The position numbers were made by a program, and so were the translations under genes. From positions 20,797 through 84,796 of the forward strand of contig JAJPJP010000422.1 of NCBI GenBank assembly GCA_021324175.1: a DNA stretch of 64,000 bases, in the 5' to 3' direction. Origin of the DNA: Chitinophagia bacterium. Its GTDB lineage: Bacteria; Bacteroidota; Bacteroidia; Chitinophagales; Chitinophagaceae. Numbering within the stretch: position 1 is the stretch's first letter; every line of letters starts with the position of its first letter. Positions 17,566 through 26,695 of the stretch are shown here, in pieces. The notes under the pieces were generated by a model, which did not search any database, was not told the origin of the DNA, and saw only the letters and a program-made list of their open reading frames with translations.

Positions 17566-18939
17566 CTACAAGGCATGGTCTTCCTCCTCTTTAAATAAGT
17601 CTATAATTCCGTCTTTGAATTTGCCCCAGAAATCCTTGATGCCTTTACGGTTTTTCATTTTTTCTCTTGCCACTGATTCCTCGGCAGCGACTGGCTCGGG
17701 ATCCATGGGTTTTTCCTTTAGAATTTCGGGTACGTCAACTTGCACATATTGTGTTTCGAATTGTTTTCTGTTATGTTCGTAATCGCTGTATCCTTTCAGG
17801 ATTAGCCCGATACAGGTCGAGTATGTAGGTTTGGCCAGTTCCTCGATGTGTCCCGCTGCCAGGTGTTCGGTGGGGAAACCGATTCTTGCATTCAGCCCAG
17901 TGACGTATTCAGTAAGCTGGATGAGGTGCTTGAGCTGGGAGCCTCCGCCCGTAAGTACAATTCCTCCATTGAGCATCTTGTTGTCCAGGCCAACCTGCTT
18001 GAGATGGTAAATCACGAAATCCATGATTTCGCTCATGCGCGCCTGAATGATATTAGCCAGGTTTTTCACACTGATTTCCTTGGCCGGCATGCCACGAAGG
18101 CCGGGGATCGTAATAAATGCATTTGTCTTGGCCTCGTTGGAAAGCGCGGACCCGAACTGCACTTTCATTTGCTCCGCCTGTGTTTTTAAGACGCCAAGGC
18201 CGGTCTTAATGTCGTTGCTGATATTTTCGCCTCCAAACGGAATGACCGCTGTATGCTTCAATATCCCTTCGTAGAACACCGCCAGGTCCGTAGTGCCTCC
18301 GCCGATGTCTACGATGGCCACGCCGGCTTCAAGATCTTCCTGTCCCATGACTGCGGCGGCGGAAGCGAGAGGCTGGAGAACGAGGTCTTTGGTGATCAGG
18401 CCGCTTTTTTCAACAGAGCGGTTGATGTTCCGGATAGCGTTCTTGTCGCCGGTAATGATGTGAAAATTGGCGCCGACCTTGACTCCGCCGTAGCCGATCG
18501 GGTTTGGAATATTCTGGAAGTTGTCAACCGTAAACTCCTGGGGGATGACATCGATGATCTGGTCACCGGCGGGGATATATGTTTTGTACTGGTCGGCAAC
18601 CAGTTGGTCGATTTCGCGCTGCGTTATTTCGTCGTCTGTGTTTTGACGGACAATATCGCCGCGCGTCTGAAGGCTTTTGATATGGTGGCCAGCAATGCCA
18701 ACATAGACTTCCGTAAGCGGTACCGTTGGATTGGAAGAATGGCAGTTGTCCAGCGCCATTTTGATTGCCTTGATTGTTTCGTCAATGTTTAGGACTTGTC
18801 CATGCTTAACCCCATTGGAGTTTGCGCGGCCAAATCCCAGGATCTCGAGTTTGCCGAATTCATTTTTTCGTCCGGCAATAGCAGCAATTTTTGTGGTGCC
18901 AATGTCAAGTCCTACAATAATGGGTTGTTCGTGCATCAT
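17566..18939 (-). CDS. ftsA: cell division protein FtsA
   Basis: A 457-residue actin-like ATPase that ties FtsZ filaments to the membrane. The phosphate-1 motif GLDIGTTKIAAIAG is at the N-terminus, phosphate-2 VDIGGGTTDLAVF near 215-227, and the adenosine motif GGIVLTGGGSQLKHL near 345. The C-terminus WGKFKDGIIDLFKEEED is an amphipathic helix of the membrane-targeting type. It lies between ftsQ and ftsZ. Two ATG codons in tandem open the frame. Confidence 0.95.
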   Translation of the reverse strand: MMHEQPIIVGLDIGTTKIAAIAGRKNEFGKLEILGFGRANSNGVKHGQVLNIDETIKAIKMALDNCHSSNPTVPLTEVYVGIAGHHIKSLQTRGDIVRQNTDDEITQREIDQLVADQYKTYIPAGDQIIDVIPQEFTVDNFQNIPNPIGYGGVKVGANFHIITGDKNAIRNINRSVEKSGLITKDLVLQPLASAAAVMGQEDLEAGVAIVDIGGGTTDLAVFYEGILKHTAVIPFGGENISNDIKTGLGVLKTQAEQMKVQFGSALSNEAKTNAFITIPGLRGMPAKEISVKNLANIIQARMSEIMDFVIYHLKQVGLDNKMLNGGIVLTGGGSQLKHLIQLTEYVTGLNARIGFPTEHLAAGHIEELAKPTYSTCIGLILKGYSDYEHNRKQFETQYVQVDVPEILKEKPMDPEPVAAEESVAREKMKNRKGIKDFWGKFKDGIIDLFKEEEDHAL

Positions 18940-18986
18940 AGCATTTTTTGTTTTTGTTGTTTATAGTAAGGATAATTGTGGCATCG

Positions 18987-20036
18987 TCATTCGGGTTTCT
19001 TCTTCGCGCTGATTTTTTGCGTTTGGTTCTTATTCGGCATGCTGGCAATGATTTTGACGGTACCCTGTTTTACATCCGGTTTGTTGTCTTTTGCATTCGC
19101 GTTGCTTTCTTCATCTCCGCCCGGCTGGTCGGAAGGTGCCGTATTTTCCAGTGGTTTCGTATTTTGCCTTGCGGTGTCGGCCTGCATTTGCTGCGCCGAC
19201 AGGATCATTTGCTGAACATTCTTGATAAATTTGATCGAATCCGCTTTTCCCGATTCGGCTATTCTTCTTGTCCCTATTACCTGTCCCCTGTATTGTATCT
19301 TGATCCGGCTGTACTTGTTGAAACCCGTCTTGCTCAGCACGTCTTTATAAAAAAGGTAGAGTCTTCCGAATTTGTCGAGGCAATCGCCTCCGTCACCGAA
19401 TTCGATTATTTGGTTTCCGATGAGTGGCACCAGTTCAAATTCAAAGTTCCTGTTAATGTCGACCTGGTCGATTTGAGCCATCCAGAAAGAATCCCTCAAG
19501 ATGTAAGCGCCGATTGATCGCATCCCGTTAAGCAACACGCTGTCCTTACCGTGGGTCTGCAATTTTTCATGCGGGTAGCCGGTAATCACCGGCAGTTTGA
19601 CCGGCGGACCCGGCAGAACAGGAAGTTGAACGCCCATGCTGTCTAGGAAAAAAGTAGTGCCTTGAGTGGAGAACACCCGCGCTACGGGTTGTCTTTCCCA
19701 GACATACACCTGCATTACTTCGTTGTTGTCGAAAAAGAGTTCAGCGTTTCTGATCCAGATATTTTTTTTCAGGCTGTCTTCAATTTTTTTCAGATCAATG
19801 CCTGCGATTGGCTGTCCTTCCAGTTGCCTTGTATGATTCAGTGTTATGATGGCCTCCACTGTTTTCACTTCTACGAACGGGCGGCTTCCCGCACCAATAA
19901 TGGAAATGCTAAAAGCCTTGCATGCTTTGCTGTTGCGCTTGTTAATGGCTGCAATCAGGAGCACGACAACACCGGCGCCTGCAACGCACCAGGTAGTTAT
20001 GAAAGCTATTTTCCTGATTTTTTCTTTAAAGCTCAT
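18987..20036 (-). CDS. ftsQ: cell division protein FtsQ
   Basis: A 349-residue bitopic protein: a short cytoplasmic N-terminus, a membrane helix at about 11-30 (AFITTWCVAGAGVVVLLIAA), then a periplasmic region with a POTRA-like part (LEGQPIAGIDLKKIEDSL) and the FtsQ beta domain. The C-terminal tail (290-349) is polar and Lys/Gln/Pro-rich. FtsQ bridges early and late divisome proteins. Sequence similarity is low, as usual for FtsQ; position between murC and ftsA makes the call firm. A GC-rich hairpin lies in its leader. Confidence 0.88.
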   Translation of the reverse strand: MSFKEKIRKIAFITTWCVAGAGVVVLLIAAINKRNSKACKAFSISIIGAGSRPFVEVKTVEAIITLNHTRQLEGQPIAGIDLKKIEDSLKKNIWIRNAELFFDNNEVMQVYVWERQPVARVFSTQGTTFFLDSMGVQLPVLPGPPVKLPVITGYPHEKLQTHGKDSVLLNGMRSIGAYILRDSFWMAQIDQVDINRNFEFELVPLIGNQIIEFGDGGDCLDKFGRLYLFYKDVLSKTGFNKYSRIKIQYRGQVIGTRRIAESGKADSIKFIKNVQQMILSAQQMQADTARQNTKPLENTAPSDQPGGDEESNANAKDNKPDVKQGTVKIIASMPNKNQTQKISAKKKPE

Positions 20037-20049
20037 CTTTTACTTTTTT

Positions 20050-20080
20050 CTTCCCGGCGAGAATTACCCGCGCCGGGAAG
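20050..20080 (-). promoter_or_regulatory. 10-bp hairpin in the murC-ftsQ leader
   Basis: CTTCCCGGCG (20050-20059) pairs perfectly with CGCCGGGAAG (20071-20080) across 11 nt. On the minus strand the arm ends 13 bases before the ftsQ ATG and is followed by AAAAAAG, not a T run, so it is not an intrinsic terminator for the operon. It lies in the longest gap (128 bp) inside the dcw cluster, where a second weaker stem, CCAGG/CCTGG, sits near 20140-20156. Confidence 0.5.
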
Positions 20081-20164
20081 GCTTCTGAGACCCACCCAAC
20101 GGCCCCGTTTTGACCGTCAGATGGGTACAATATGCCCAGGTGAAAGTCCTGGACACAATTTGGG

Positions 20165-21532
20165 TCAGTATTTTTCTGTCAATATTTTTTTAATTGGTTC
20201 TATCATATTGTCGATGTCCCCCGCTCCTGCCGTCACAAGCAGTCGCGGATCTTCACGGTTAATCCATTCCATCAATTGATCTTTGCTCATCAAGTGCCGG
20301 TCGACAAGGCGCATTTTTTCCAGGATCAAATTGCTACTGATCCCTTCGATGGCTAATTCCCTCGCTGGGTATATCGGCAGCAGAATTACCTGGTCAGCGA
20401 GATCCAAACTCCGGGCGAAATCATCCGCCAGGTCCCTGGTTCTCGAATACAAGTGCGGCTGGAAAACTATCGTGCACCGCAAACCGGGAAACAATTCCTT
20501 TGCACCCCTGATCAGCGCGCTAAGTTCATTGGGATGATGGGCATAATCGTCGATGAGTACATGACGCTCATCACGCAGAATGTATTCAAACCGCCTTTTT
20601 ACGCCCCGGAAAGTCGCAATGGCCTTCCTGATTTTTTCTTCTTCGATGTCGAGTCCGTGCGCGACCGTGATAGCTGCCACGGCATTTTCGACATTGTGCG
20701 TTCCGCCCATATGCAACACCACATCGCCAATCGATGCGCGCCCAATCACAACGTCGAACCGGTAACCACCGCTGGATGTCCGGACGCGCGCCGCATGCGC
20801 GTCGGCGTCCGGCTTGTCCAGGCTGTAGGTGATGTGGTTCTCGTCTCCAAACTCTCTTTCTTTTTGCAGCCCCTTTTTGGTAAGCAACAGGCCATTTTTT
20901 TTCACCTTCTTTGCGAATTCGACAAAAGCATCCTGCATAGTCTCTGTTGTCCCGTAAATATCGAGGTGATCAGGGTCCATCGCCGTGATAACCGCCCGGT
21001 CGGGACTAAGTTTCAAGAAACTCCTGTCGTATTCGTCGGCTTCGACCACACAGACATCTCTCTCGCTGGACCAGAAGTTCGTATCATAGTTGACCGAAAT
21101 TCCCCCCAGGAATGCGTTACAACCGTAATCACTATCTCTGAGAATATGTGCAATCATCGTCGTTATAGTTGTTTTGCCGTGTGTACCGGCGACGCATATG
21201 TTAAATGCGTTCTTGGTTATTTCACCCAACACTTCGCTTCGTTTCCATACAGGGTATTCATGCGACCGGTAATAATTCAACTCTGCATGGTCTTCCGGTA
21301 TAGCCGGAGTATAAACCACCAGTTCGGCATCCATAGGTATGAGTTCCAGATTATCATGATAGTGAATCGAAATCCCTTCCATCACCAGTGTCTTTGTCAA
21401 TGCTGACTCCGTCTTGTCATATCCGCTCACGGTGCAGCCTCTCGACTTAAAATACCGGGCGAGGGCGCTCATGCCGATTCCGCCGATCCCGACAAAATAT
21501 ATGGTTCGTATTTTACTGATGTCTACTTTCAT
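20165..21532 (-). CDS. murC: UDP-N-acetylmuramate-L-alanine ligase
   Basis: A 455-residue Mur ligase adding L-alanine to UDP-MurNAc, the first peptide step of peptidoglycan synthesis. The N-terminal Rossmann motif GIGGIGMSALARYF binds the UDP part. The central ATP site is GTHGKTTITTM. ADEYDRSFL and DDYAHHP are the family landmarks. Length is normal. It follows murG by 10 bp and precedes ftsQ by 128 bp. Confidence 0.96.
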   Translation of the reverse strand: MKVDISKIRTIYFVGIGGIGMSALARYFKSRGCTVSGYDKTESALTKTLVMEGISIHYHDNLELIPMDAELVVYTPAIPEDHAELNYYRSHEYPVWKRSEVLGEITKNAFNICVAGTHGKTTITTMIAHILRDSDYGCNAFLGGISVNYDTNFWSSERDVCVVEADEYDRSFLKLSPDRAVITAMDPDHLDIYGTTETMQDAFVEFAKKVKKNGLLLTKKGLQKEREFGDENHITYSLDKPDADAHAARVRTSSGGYRFDVVIGRASIGDVVLHMGGTHNVENAVAAITVAHGLDIEEEKIRKAIATFRGVKRRFEYILRDERHVLIDDYAHHPNELSALIRGAKELFPGLRCTIVFQPHLYSRTRDLADDFARSLDLADQVILLPIYPARELAIEGISSNLILEKMRLVDRHLMSKDQLMEWINREDPRLLVTAGAGDIDNMIEPIKKILTEKY

Positions 21533-21542
21533 TCAAGTCAAT

Positions 21543-22640
21543 TCATCCAATCGTTTCTAAAATTTTTTTGGCGATCACCTCATCAGCATCTGCTACACCC
21601 AGCTTTCGAATCTCCGCGCTCAAATGTGCCTGCAGCTCGATGTCTTTCGAAAGTGAGACAGTGGTCGAAACCAGCTTCTCGTTCGCTTCGGCATCGTTGA
21701 CCATCAGCGCTGCTCCCTTGTTCACCAGGCTCTTGGCATTGGCAGTCTGGTGATCTTCTGCTGCAAAAGGAAAGGGGACAAAAACAACCGGCTTTCCAAC
21801 CAGGCAGAGTTCCGCAATAGACATGGCGCCCGATCTGGAAATCACGACATCCGCCGCAGCATACCCGTATTGCATTTGCGTAAGAAAGTCGTTGGTCCAT
21901 ATATTCTTCCTCCCTTCCGCGGCTTGCCGCGCTTTCTCTGCAAAAGGCTTCCCGGTTTGCCATACGAGTTGCAGGTTATTTTTTTCGAATTCTCCAAGAT
22001 GCCGTGCAATGGCTTCATTGATTCCTTTTGCCCCGAGGCTACCCCCCGTCGAGAACACCGTTTTTCTTGTCAAATCGAGTCCAAAGAACTTGACTGCTTC
22101 ATCGCGCGGCGGCCGGTTCCGGACGATATCGGTCCGCACCGGGTTCCCCGTGTATACGATCCTGGAAGCTGGAAAAAAAATTTCCATCCCGTCGCTCGCT
22201 ACGAAAATCATGGTCGCTTTTTTGGCGAGCCAGATATTGGATTTCCCAGCAAACGAATTGGACTCGTGGATGAACGTTGGTATTCTTCTCGCCTGCGCAA
22301 ACCGCAGAACCGGGAAAGACGAATAACCTCCCACGCCCACCACTGCGTCGGGTCCGAAATCGCTCACGATGGTCCTCACCTGGAAAAAACTTTTCAGGAG
22401 CTTCCATGGTAATCCGATATTTTTTATCAAAGAACTTCTGTTAAAACTGGTAATGTCAATCCCCTTTATCGCGTAACCGGCTTGCGGAACCTTCTCCATC
22501 TCCATCTTGCCTTTCGCTCCCACGAAAAGGATCTTTATGTTCCCGTCGATTCTCCTGAGCGCATTGGCAATTGCTATTGCCGGAAATATGTGCCCACCGG
22601 TCCCTCCGCCGGCGATTATTATTTTCAAACTAGCTTTCAT
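21543..22640 (-). CDS. murG: UDP-GlcNAc:lipid I N-acetylglucosaminyltransferase
   Basis: A 365-residue GT28 enzyme turning lipid I into lipid II on the cytoplasmic face of the membrane. The G-loops are GGGTGGHIFPAIAIA near the N-terminus and STGGSLGAKGIN in the middle. SRSGAMSIAEL and PFPFAAEDHQTANA form the C-terminal UDP-GlcNAc site. The ATG at 22640, overlapping the ftsW end by 11 bp, is preferred to one 16 codons upstream inside ftsW. Confidence 0.96.
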   Translation of the reverse strand: MKASLKIIIAGGGTGGHIFPAIAIANALRRIDGNIKILFVGAKGKMEMEKVPQAGYAIKGIDITSFNRSSLIKNIGLPWKLLKSFFQVRTIVSDFGPDAVVGVGGYSSFPVLRFAQARRIPTFIHESNSFAGKSNIWLAKKATMIFVASDGMEIFFPASRIVYTGNPVRTDIVRNRPPRDEAVKFFGLDLTRKTVFSTGGSLGAKGINEAIARHLGEFEKNNLQLVWQTGKPFAEKARQAAEGRKNIWTNDFLTQMQYGYAAADVVISRSGAMSIAELCLVGKPVVFVPFPFAAEDHQTANAKSLVNKGAALMVNDAEANEKLVSTTVSLSKDIELQAHLSAEIRKLGVADADEVIAKKILETIG

Positions 22641-23913
22641 CCTGTATTTGCTTTTTCCCTTCCAACTGCTCAACATTACGTGCGACACTCAGAATGATCC
22701 CAATGGCGAGGCATGTAAACAAAAACGAACTCCCTCCCATACTGATCAGCGGAAGCGTCACGCCGGTCACCGGGAAGAGGTTTACATTCACCGCCATATT
22801 TGCCAAGGCCTGTATGGCAAGCGTGAAACTCAGCCCCAGAGCCAAAAAGGCACCAAAAGCAAATGGGCATCTCTTAAAAATCCGGATGCTCCTGAACAGG
22901 AATAATAGGTAAATGAAAATCACAAAAGCAGCGCCGGCCAAACCATATTCCTCGATGATGATCGCATAAATAAAATCGGAATAGGGGTGGGGCAGAAAGT
23001 TTCGCTGTTGGCTGTTGCCCGGGCCAAGCCCGATCCAGCCGCCTTTGGCGATCGCTATTTTCGCCTGGTTTACCTGGTAAGCGTCTTCATCGTTCATTAC
23101 CTTGCTTCCATAGATAAATGTCTCCACGCGATTGATCCAGGTGTCGACCCGGATAAAGAGGTGGGACCTGCCCTCCGTCTTCACTACTTCTGTGATGCCG
23201 TCACTCGATCCGTGCCGGACTACTGCTGCACAAATCAGGATAATAACAGGCACGAGTGCAATACCGATCGTAATCAGCAGGTGTTTTGTGCTTACGCGCC
23301 CGATAAACATAAGCATCATGCTTGTAGCTCCGACGAGTAGCGCCGTTGACAAGTTCGCAGGCGCGATCAATAAGCAAACGATCGCTACAGGCGCCATGAC
23401 TGGCAAAAAGCCCTGGTAAAAATCCTTGATGACTTCCTGCTTCTTGCTCAGCAGCCTGCTGAGATACATAAACAACGCCAGCTTCGCCAAATCAGAAGTC
23501 TGGAAAGTCAGGTTGATGATTGGCAGACGTATCCAGCGGCTTCCTTCGTTCAACTTGACGCCGAAGAAAAGCGTGTAGATCAGCAGCGGGATGGAAACCA
23601 GGAAAAGGATCTTAGCCACCTTGGAATAAATGATATAGTTTACCTGGTGTGCGAAATATATAATGAGCACACCGACCACGATAAATGCGAATTGCTTGAA
23701 CAGGTAGATTTCCGTATTGCCCTTGTACATTTTATACGCGAGTAGTCCGGTGGAACTATAAACAGCAAGTAGTGACACCAGGGCAAGCAGGATCACGCTG
23801 GTCCAAATGATTTTGTCTCCCCTGGTCTTCGAACCCAGGCGCTGAAAATGGTTTTTGTCTAAAGTGAGAAAATCGGCCATTTGATTCATGTTCTGTTTAA
23901 CGGGTTGTTCCAA
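22630..23913 (-). CDS. ftsW: peptidoglycan glycosyltransferase FtsW
   Basis: A 427-residue SEDS-family polymerase with about ten membrane helices, which polymerises lipid II at the septum together with FtsI. Landmarks are NEGSRWIRLP and TFQTSDLAKLALFMYLSR in the first half. Near the end come GLGPGNSQQRNFLPHPYSDF, then PVTGVTLPLISMGGSSFL. A start at MNQMADF, eight codons downstream, is also possible. It sits between murD (12-bp gap) and murG (overlap). Confidence 0.95.
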   Translation of the reverse strand: MEQPVKQNMNQMADFLTLDKNHFQRLGSKTRGDKIIWTSVILLALVSLLAVYSSTGLLAYKMYKGNTEIYLFKQFAFIVVGVLIIYFAHQVNYIIYSKVAKILFLVSIPLLIYTLFFGVKLNEGSRWIRLPIINLTFQTSDLAKLALFMYLSRLLSKKQEVIKDFYQGFLPVMAPVAIVCLLIAPANLSTALLVGATSMMLMFIGRVSTKHLLITIGIALVPVIILICAAVVRHGSSDGITEVVKTEGRSHLFIRVDTWINRVETFIYGSKVMNDEDAYQVNQAKIAIAKGGWIGLGPGNSQQRNFLPHPYSDFIYAIIIEEYGLAGAAFVIFIYLLFLFRSIRIFKRCPFAFGAFLALGLSFTLAIQALANMAVNVNLFPVTGVTLPLISMGGSSFLFTCLAIGIILSVARNVEQLEGKKQIQDES

Positions 23914-23924
23914 CGCTAAAAACC

Positions 23925-25265
23925 TCAGAGATCCCTGACGGCTTCTTTGAATTGCCTGCCCCTGTCTTCATAATTTTTAAATAAGTCAAAACTGGCACAG
24001 GCCGGGCTCAGCAATACCACATCGCCTTTATTGGCAAAATGGAACGAGGCCTGCACGGCTTCCTGCGCGCTCCTGGTATCCACCATCACCGGCACGTCGT
24101 TTTTGAATGCCTCGTGCAGTTTTCGGTTATCCACACCCATGCATACGATCGCTTTTACTTTTTCCTTGACTAAGTCGCGGATCAGGGAATAATCGTTTCC
24201 TTTATCAACCCCGCCGAGAATCAGGATCGTGGGCTTTGTCATCGTTTCAAGCGCAAACCAGACGGAGTTGACATTGGTCGCTTTGCTGTCGTTGATAAAT
24301 TCGATGCCGCGCACCGTCGCCACATATTCCATTCGGTGTTCGAGAGCTTCAAAACTCTGAATCGCCTCCCGGATTTTTTCCTTGCGTATACCCACAGTCG
24401 CTGCAGCCAGGCTGGCAGCCATCGTGTTATACTGGTTGTGAATCCCTTTTAGCGCAAAGTCATAAATGCTCATTTGCATCTTCTCGCTGCCCGTGACGAG
24501 CGTCATTTGCCCGTTGCGGATAAAGCCGCCTTTTTTTGGTTCATTAAACATGGTAATTGGAAGTGGGTTAGTATGATGGGTATAATTATCGACGTATTGT
24601 TTAGTTACGGGATCGTCTTCGCAATAGATGAATGAGTCATTTGGTCCCTGGTTCATGACTATGCGAAACTTGCTCCGGATGTAATTTTCAAACTTGTACT
24701 CGTACCTGTCCAGGTGGTCTTCTGTGATATTGGTTAATATCGCGACGTCCGCTTTAAAATCCCTGATATCATCGAGCTGAAAGCTGCTGATCTCAGCGAC
24801 ATACCACTGGCGCGGACTTTCAGCCACCTCTTTGGCAAACGAGTACCCTATGTTGCCCACGAGTGCGCAATCATATCCTGCGTGGCGAAAAATATGATAG
24901 GTCATGGCAGTCGTCGTTGATTTGCCGTTGCTGCCCGTGATTCCTACAATCCTGGAATCGCCCTTGTATCTGTAGGCCAATTCGACTTCGCTGACGACCG
25001 GAATATTTTTTTTCCTGACTTGCACGACCATTTCATTTTTTTCCGATATGCCGGGGCTCTTCATGACTTCATCAGCTTGCAGGATTTTCCCGGCGGAATG
25101 CTGGCCTTCCTCGAATTCGATATTGTGCGCCAACAATTCAGTTTTATATTTCGGCTGGAGAAGACTGCTGTCCGATACAAACACGTCATAGCCATTCAGC
25201 TTTGCCAGCAAAGCCGCGCCAACACCGCTTTCTCCGCCTCCGAGAATGACCATGCGTCTTCCCAT
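23925..25265 (-). CDS. murD: UDP-N-acetylmuramoyl-L-alanine-D-glutamate ligase
   Basis: A 446-residue Mur ligase adding D-glutamate. The N-terminal Rossmann motif is ILGGGESGVGAALLAK and the ATP site GITGSNGKSTTTAM. NITEDHLDRY and INDSKATNVNS are Mur ligase landmarks, and LILGGVDKGNDY marks the C-terminal domain. Length is normal. A 109-bp gap separates it from mraY upstream, with nothing recognised in it. Confidence 0.96.
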   Translation of the reverse strand: MGRRMVILGGGESGVGAALLAKLNGYDVFVSDSSLLQPKYKTELLAHNIEFEEGQHSAGKILQADEVMKSPGISEKNEMVVQVRKKNIPVVSEVELAYRYKGDSRIVGITGSNGKSTTTAMTYHIFRHAGYDCALVGNIGYSFAKEVAESPRQWYVAEISSFQLDDIRDFKADVAILTNITEDHLDRYEYKFENYIRSKFRIVMNQGPNDSFIYCEDDPVTKQYVDNYTHHTNPLPITMFNEPKKGGFIRNGQMTLVTGSEKMQMSIYDFALKGIHNQYNTMAASLAAATVGIRKEKIREAIQSFEALEHRMEYVATVRGIEFINDSKATNVNSVWFALETMTKPTILILGGVDKGNDYSLIRDLVKEKVKAIVCMGVDNRKLHEAFKNDVPVMVDTRSAQEAVQASFHFANKGDVVLLSPACASFDLFKNYEDRGRQFKEAVRDL

Positions 25266-25374
25266 TTTTTAATGAATAGAATTTTATCTCCGGTTAGGTT
25301 GAAGAGGTAAATAGGAAATTGGATCTGGCGTTTTAGTTTTCAGGGTTGCAGCCTTGTTCACATGACCGGCAGCC

Positions 25375-26655
25375 TCATCTTATTTTTAAAGTCACGATCG
25401 TAAACATCACGCAGAGGATGGTCACGATCCAGAATCTTGTCACAATCTTGCTTTCATTATATCCCAGCTTTTGGTAATGATGGTGCAGAGGGCTCATCAG
25501 GAATATCCTCCTGCCCTCGCCGAATTTTTTCCTTGTGTATTTGAAATAAGACACCTGTATTAGCACGCTGGCGCTCTCCACGAGAAACACGGCGCAAAAA
25601 ATCGGGATCAGCAATTCTTTGCGCACAATAATCGCCAATGCGGCGATGATGCCACCGAGGGCGAGGCTCCCCGTATCTCCCATGAAAACCTGTGCGGGAT
25701 AGGCGTTATACCACAAAAAGCCGATACAGGCTCCTATGAGCGCGCCGATGAATATGGACAGTTCGCCCAGATTCGGGATGTACATGATGTTCAGGTATTC
25801 GGCAAAACGGAGATTCCCGCTGGCGTAAGCGAAGACGCCAAGACAGGCGCCGATGATCGCGCTGACTCCGGTAGCGAGGCCGTCAAGACCATCGGTGATA
25901 TTCGCTCCATTTGAAACTGCCGTAACGATAAAAATGACGATGATGATGTATAAAATCCATGTCGCGCCGCGCAGTGCCGGCGGTAGCAGCTTCGAATAGT
26001 TGAACTCATGGTTTTTGACAAAGGGAATCGTGGCAATCGGCTCTTTTGCCTCGGCAAAATATTTCTCCTTGCCTTCCAGTACCACAGTTTTGAGACCTAT
26101 CGTATCAACGGGCTTTTTGTCACCCACATATTCGCGCCACGCTTTTGTATTGCTGTTAAAATAAAGCGTTGTTGCGACAACAAAACCGAGCACAACCTGG
26201 CCGAGCACCTTAAACCAGCCCGCAAGTCCGTCTTTGTCGCCCTTTTTATAAGGCACGCCCATCTGTTGGGCGATACGTTTTGCGCGCAGTTTCAGGAAGT
26301 CGTCGATAAAACCAATTATTCCAAGCCAAATTGTACAAAAGATCATCAGCCTGATGTAAGCTTTGGTCAGGTTGGCAAGCAGCAGTGTCGGGATCAGGAT
26401 AGCAAGAATAATAATGATGCCTCCCATCGTTGGCGTTCCTTTCTTTTGCTGCTCACCTGCGAGACCAAGGTCTCTCACACTCTCTCCGACCTGTTTGGTT
26501 AGTAGTATGGTAATCAGTCTTTTTCCATATACCGTCGTAATAATAAGTGAAAGGATCACTGCAAGCAGCACGCGGAAGGTGATAAATTGGAATAGGCTTC
26601 CGCCGGGTATTTTTGCACCGTTTTGCCTCAACCAATCAAACAAATGATACAACAT
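25375..26655 (-). CDS. mraY: phospho-N-acetylmuramoyl-pentapeptide transferase
   Basis: A 426-residue polytopic enzyme that moves phospho-MurNAc-pentapeptide to undecaprenyl phosphate, forming lipid I. Catalytic-site motifs are DDFLKLRAKR (with KKGTPTMGG ahead of it), the ANITDGLDGLATG aspartates and HHHYQKLGYNE near the C-terminus. E. coli MraY has 360 residues; the extra 60-70 lie in one extramembrane loop at about 165-235 (from NSNTKAWREYVGDKKP to FNYSKLLPP), as in other Bacteroidota. Confidence 0.95.
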   Translation of the reverse strand: MLYHLFDWLRQNGAKIPGGSLFQFITFRVLLAVILSLIITTVYGKRLITILLTKQVGESVRDLGLAGEQQKKGTPTMGGIIIILAILIPTLLLANLTKAYIRLMIFCTIWLGIIGFIDDFLKLRAKRIAQQMGVPYKKGDKDGLAGWFKVLGQVVLGFVVATTLYFNSNTKAWREYVGDKKPVDTIGLKTVVLEGKEKYFAEAKEPIATIPFVKNHEFNYSKLLPPALRGATWILYIIIVIFIVTAVSNGANITDGLDGLATGVSAIIGACLGVFAYASGNLRFAEYLNIMYIPNLGELSIFIGALIGACIGFLWYNAYPAQVFMGDTGSLALGGIIAALAIIVRKELLIPIFCAVFLVESASVLIQVSYFKYTRKKFGEGRRIFLMSPLHHHYQKLGYNESKIVTRFWIVTILCVMFTIVTLKIR

Positions 26656-26695
26656 GCAGTAACTATTTCAATTTTCTCAATCCTCAATTCGGTTT

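Noticed and set aside
20453-21406. A 317-codon plus-strand frame inside murC
   Set aside because: Antisense shadow of a well-conserved Mur ligase; the product is rich in His/Cys/Arg and has no recognisable family.
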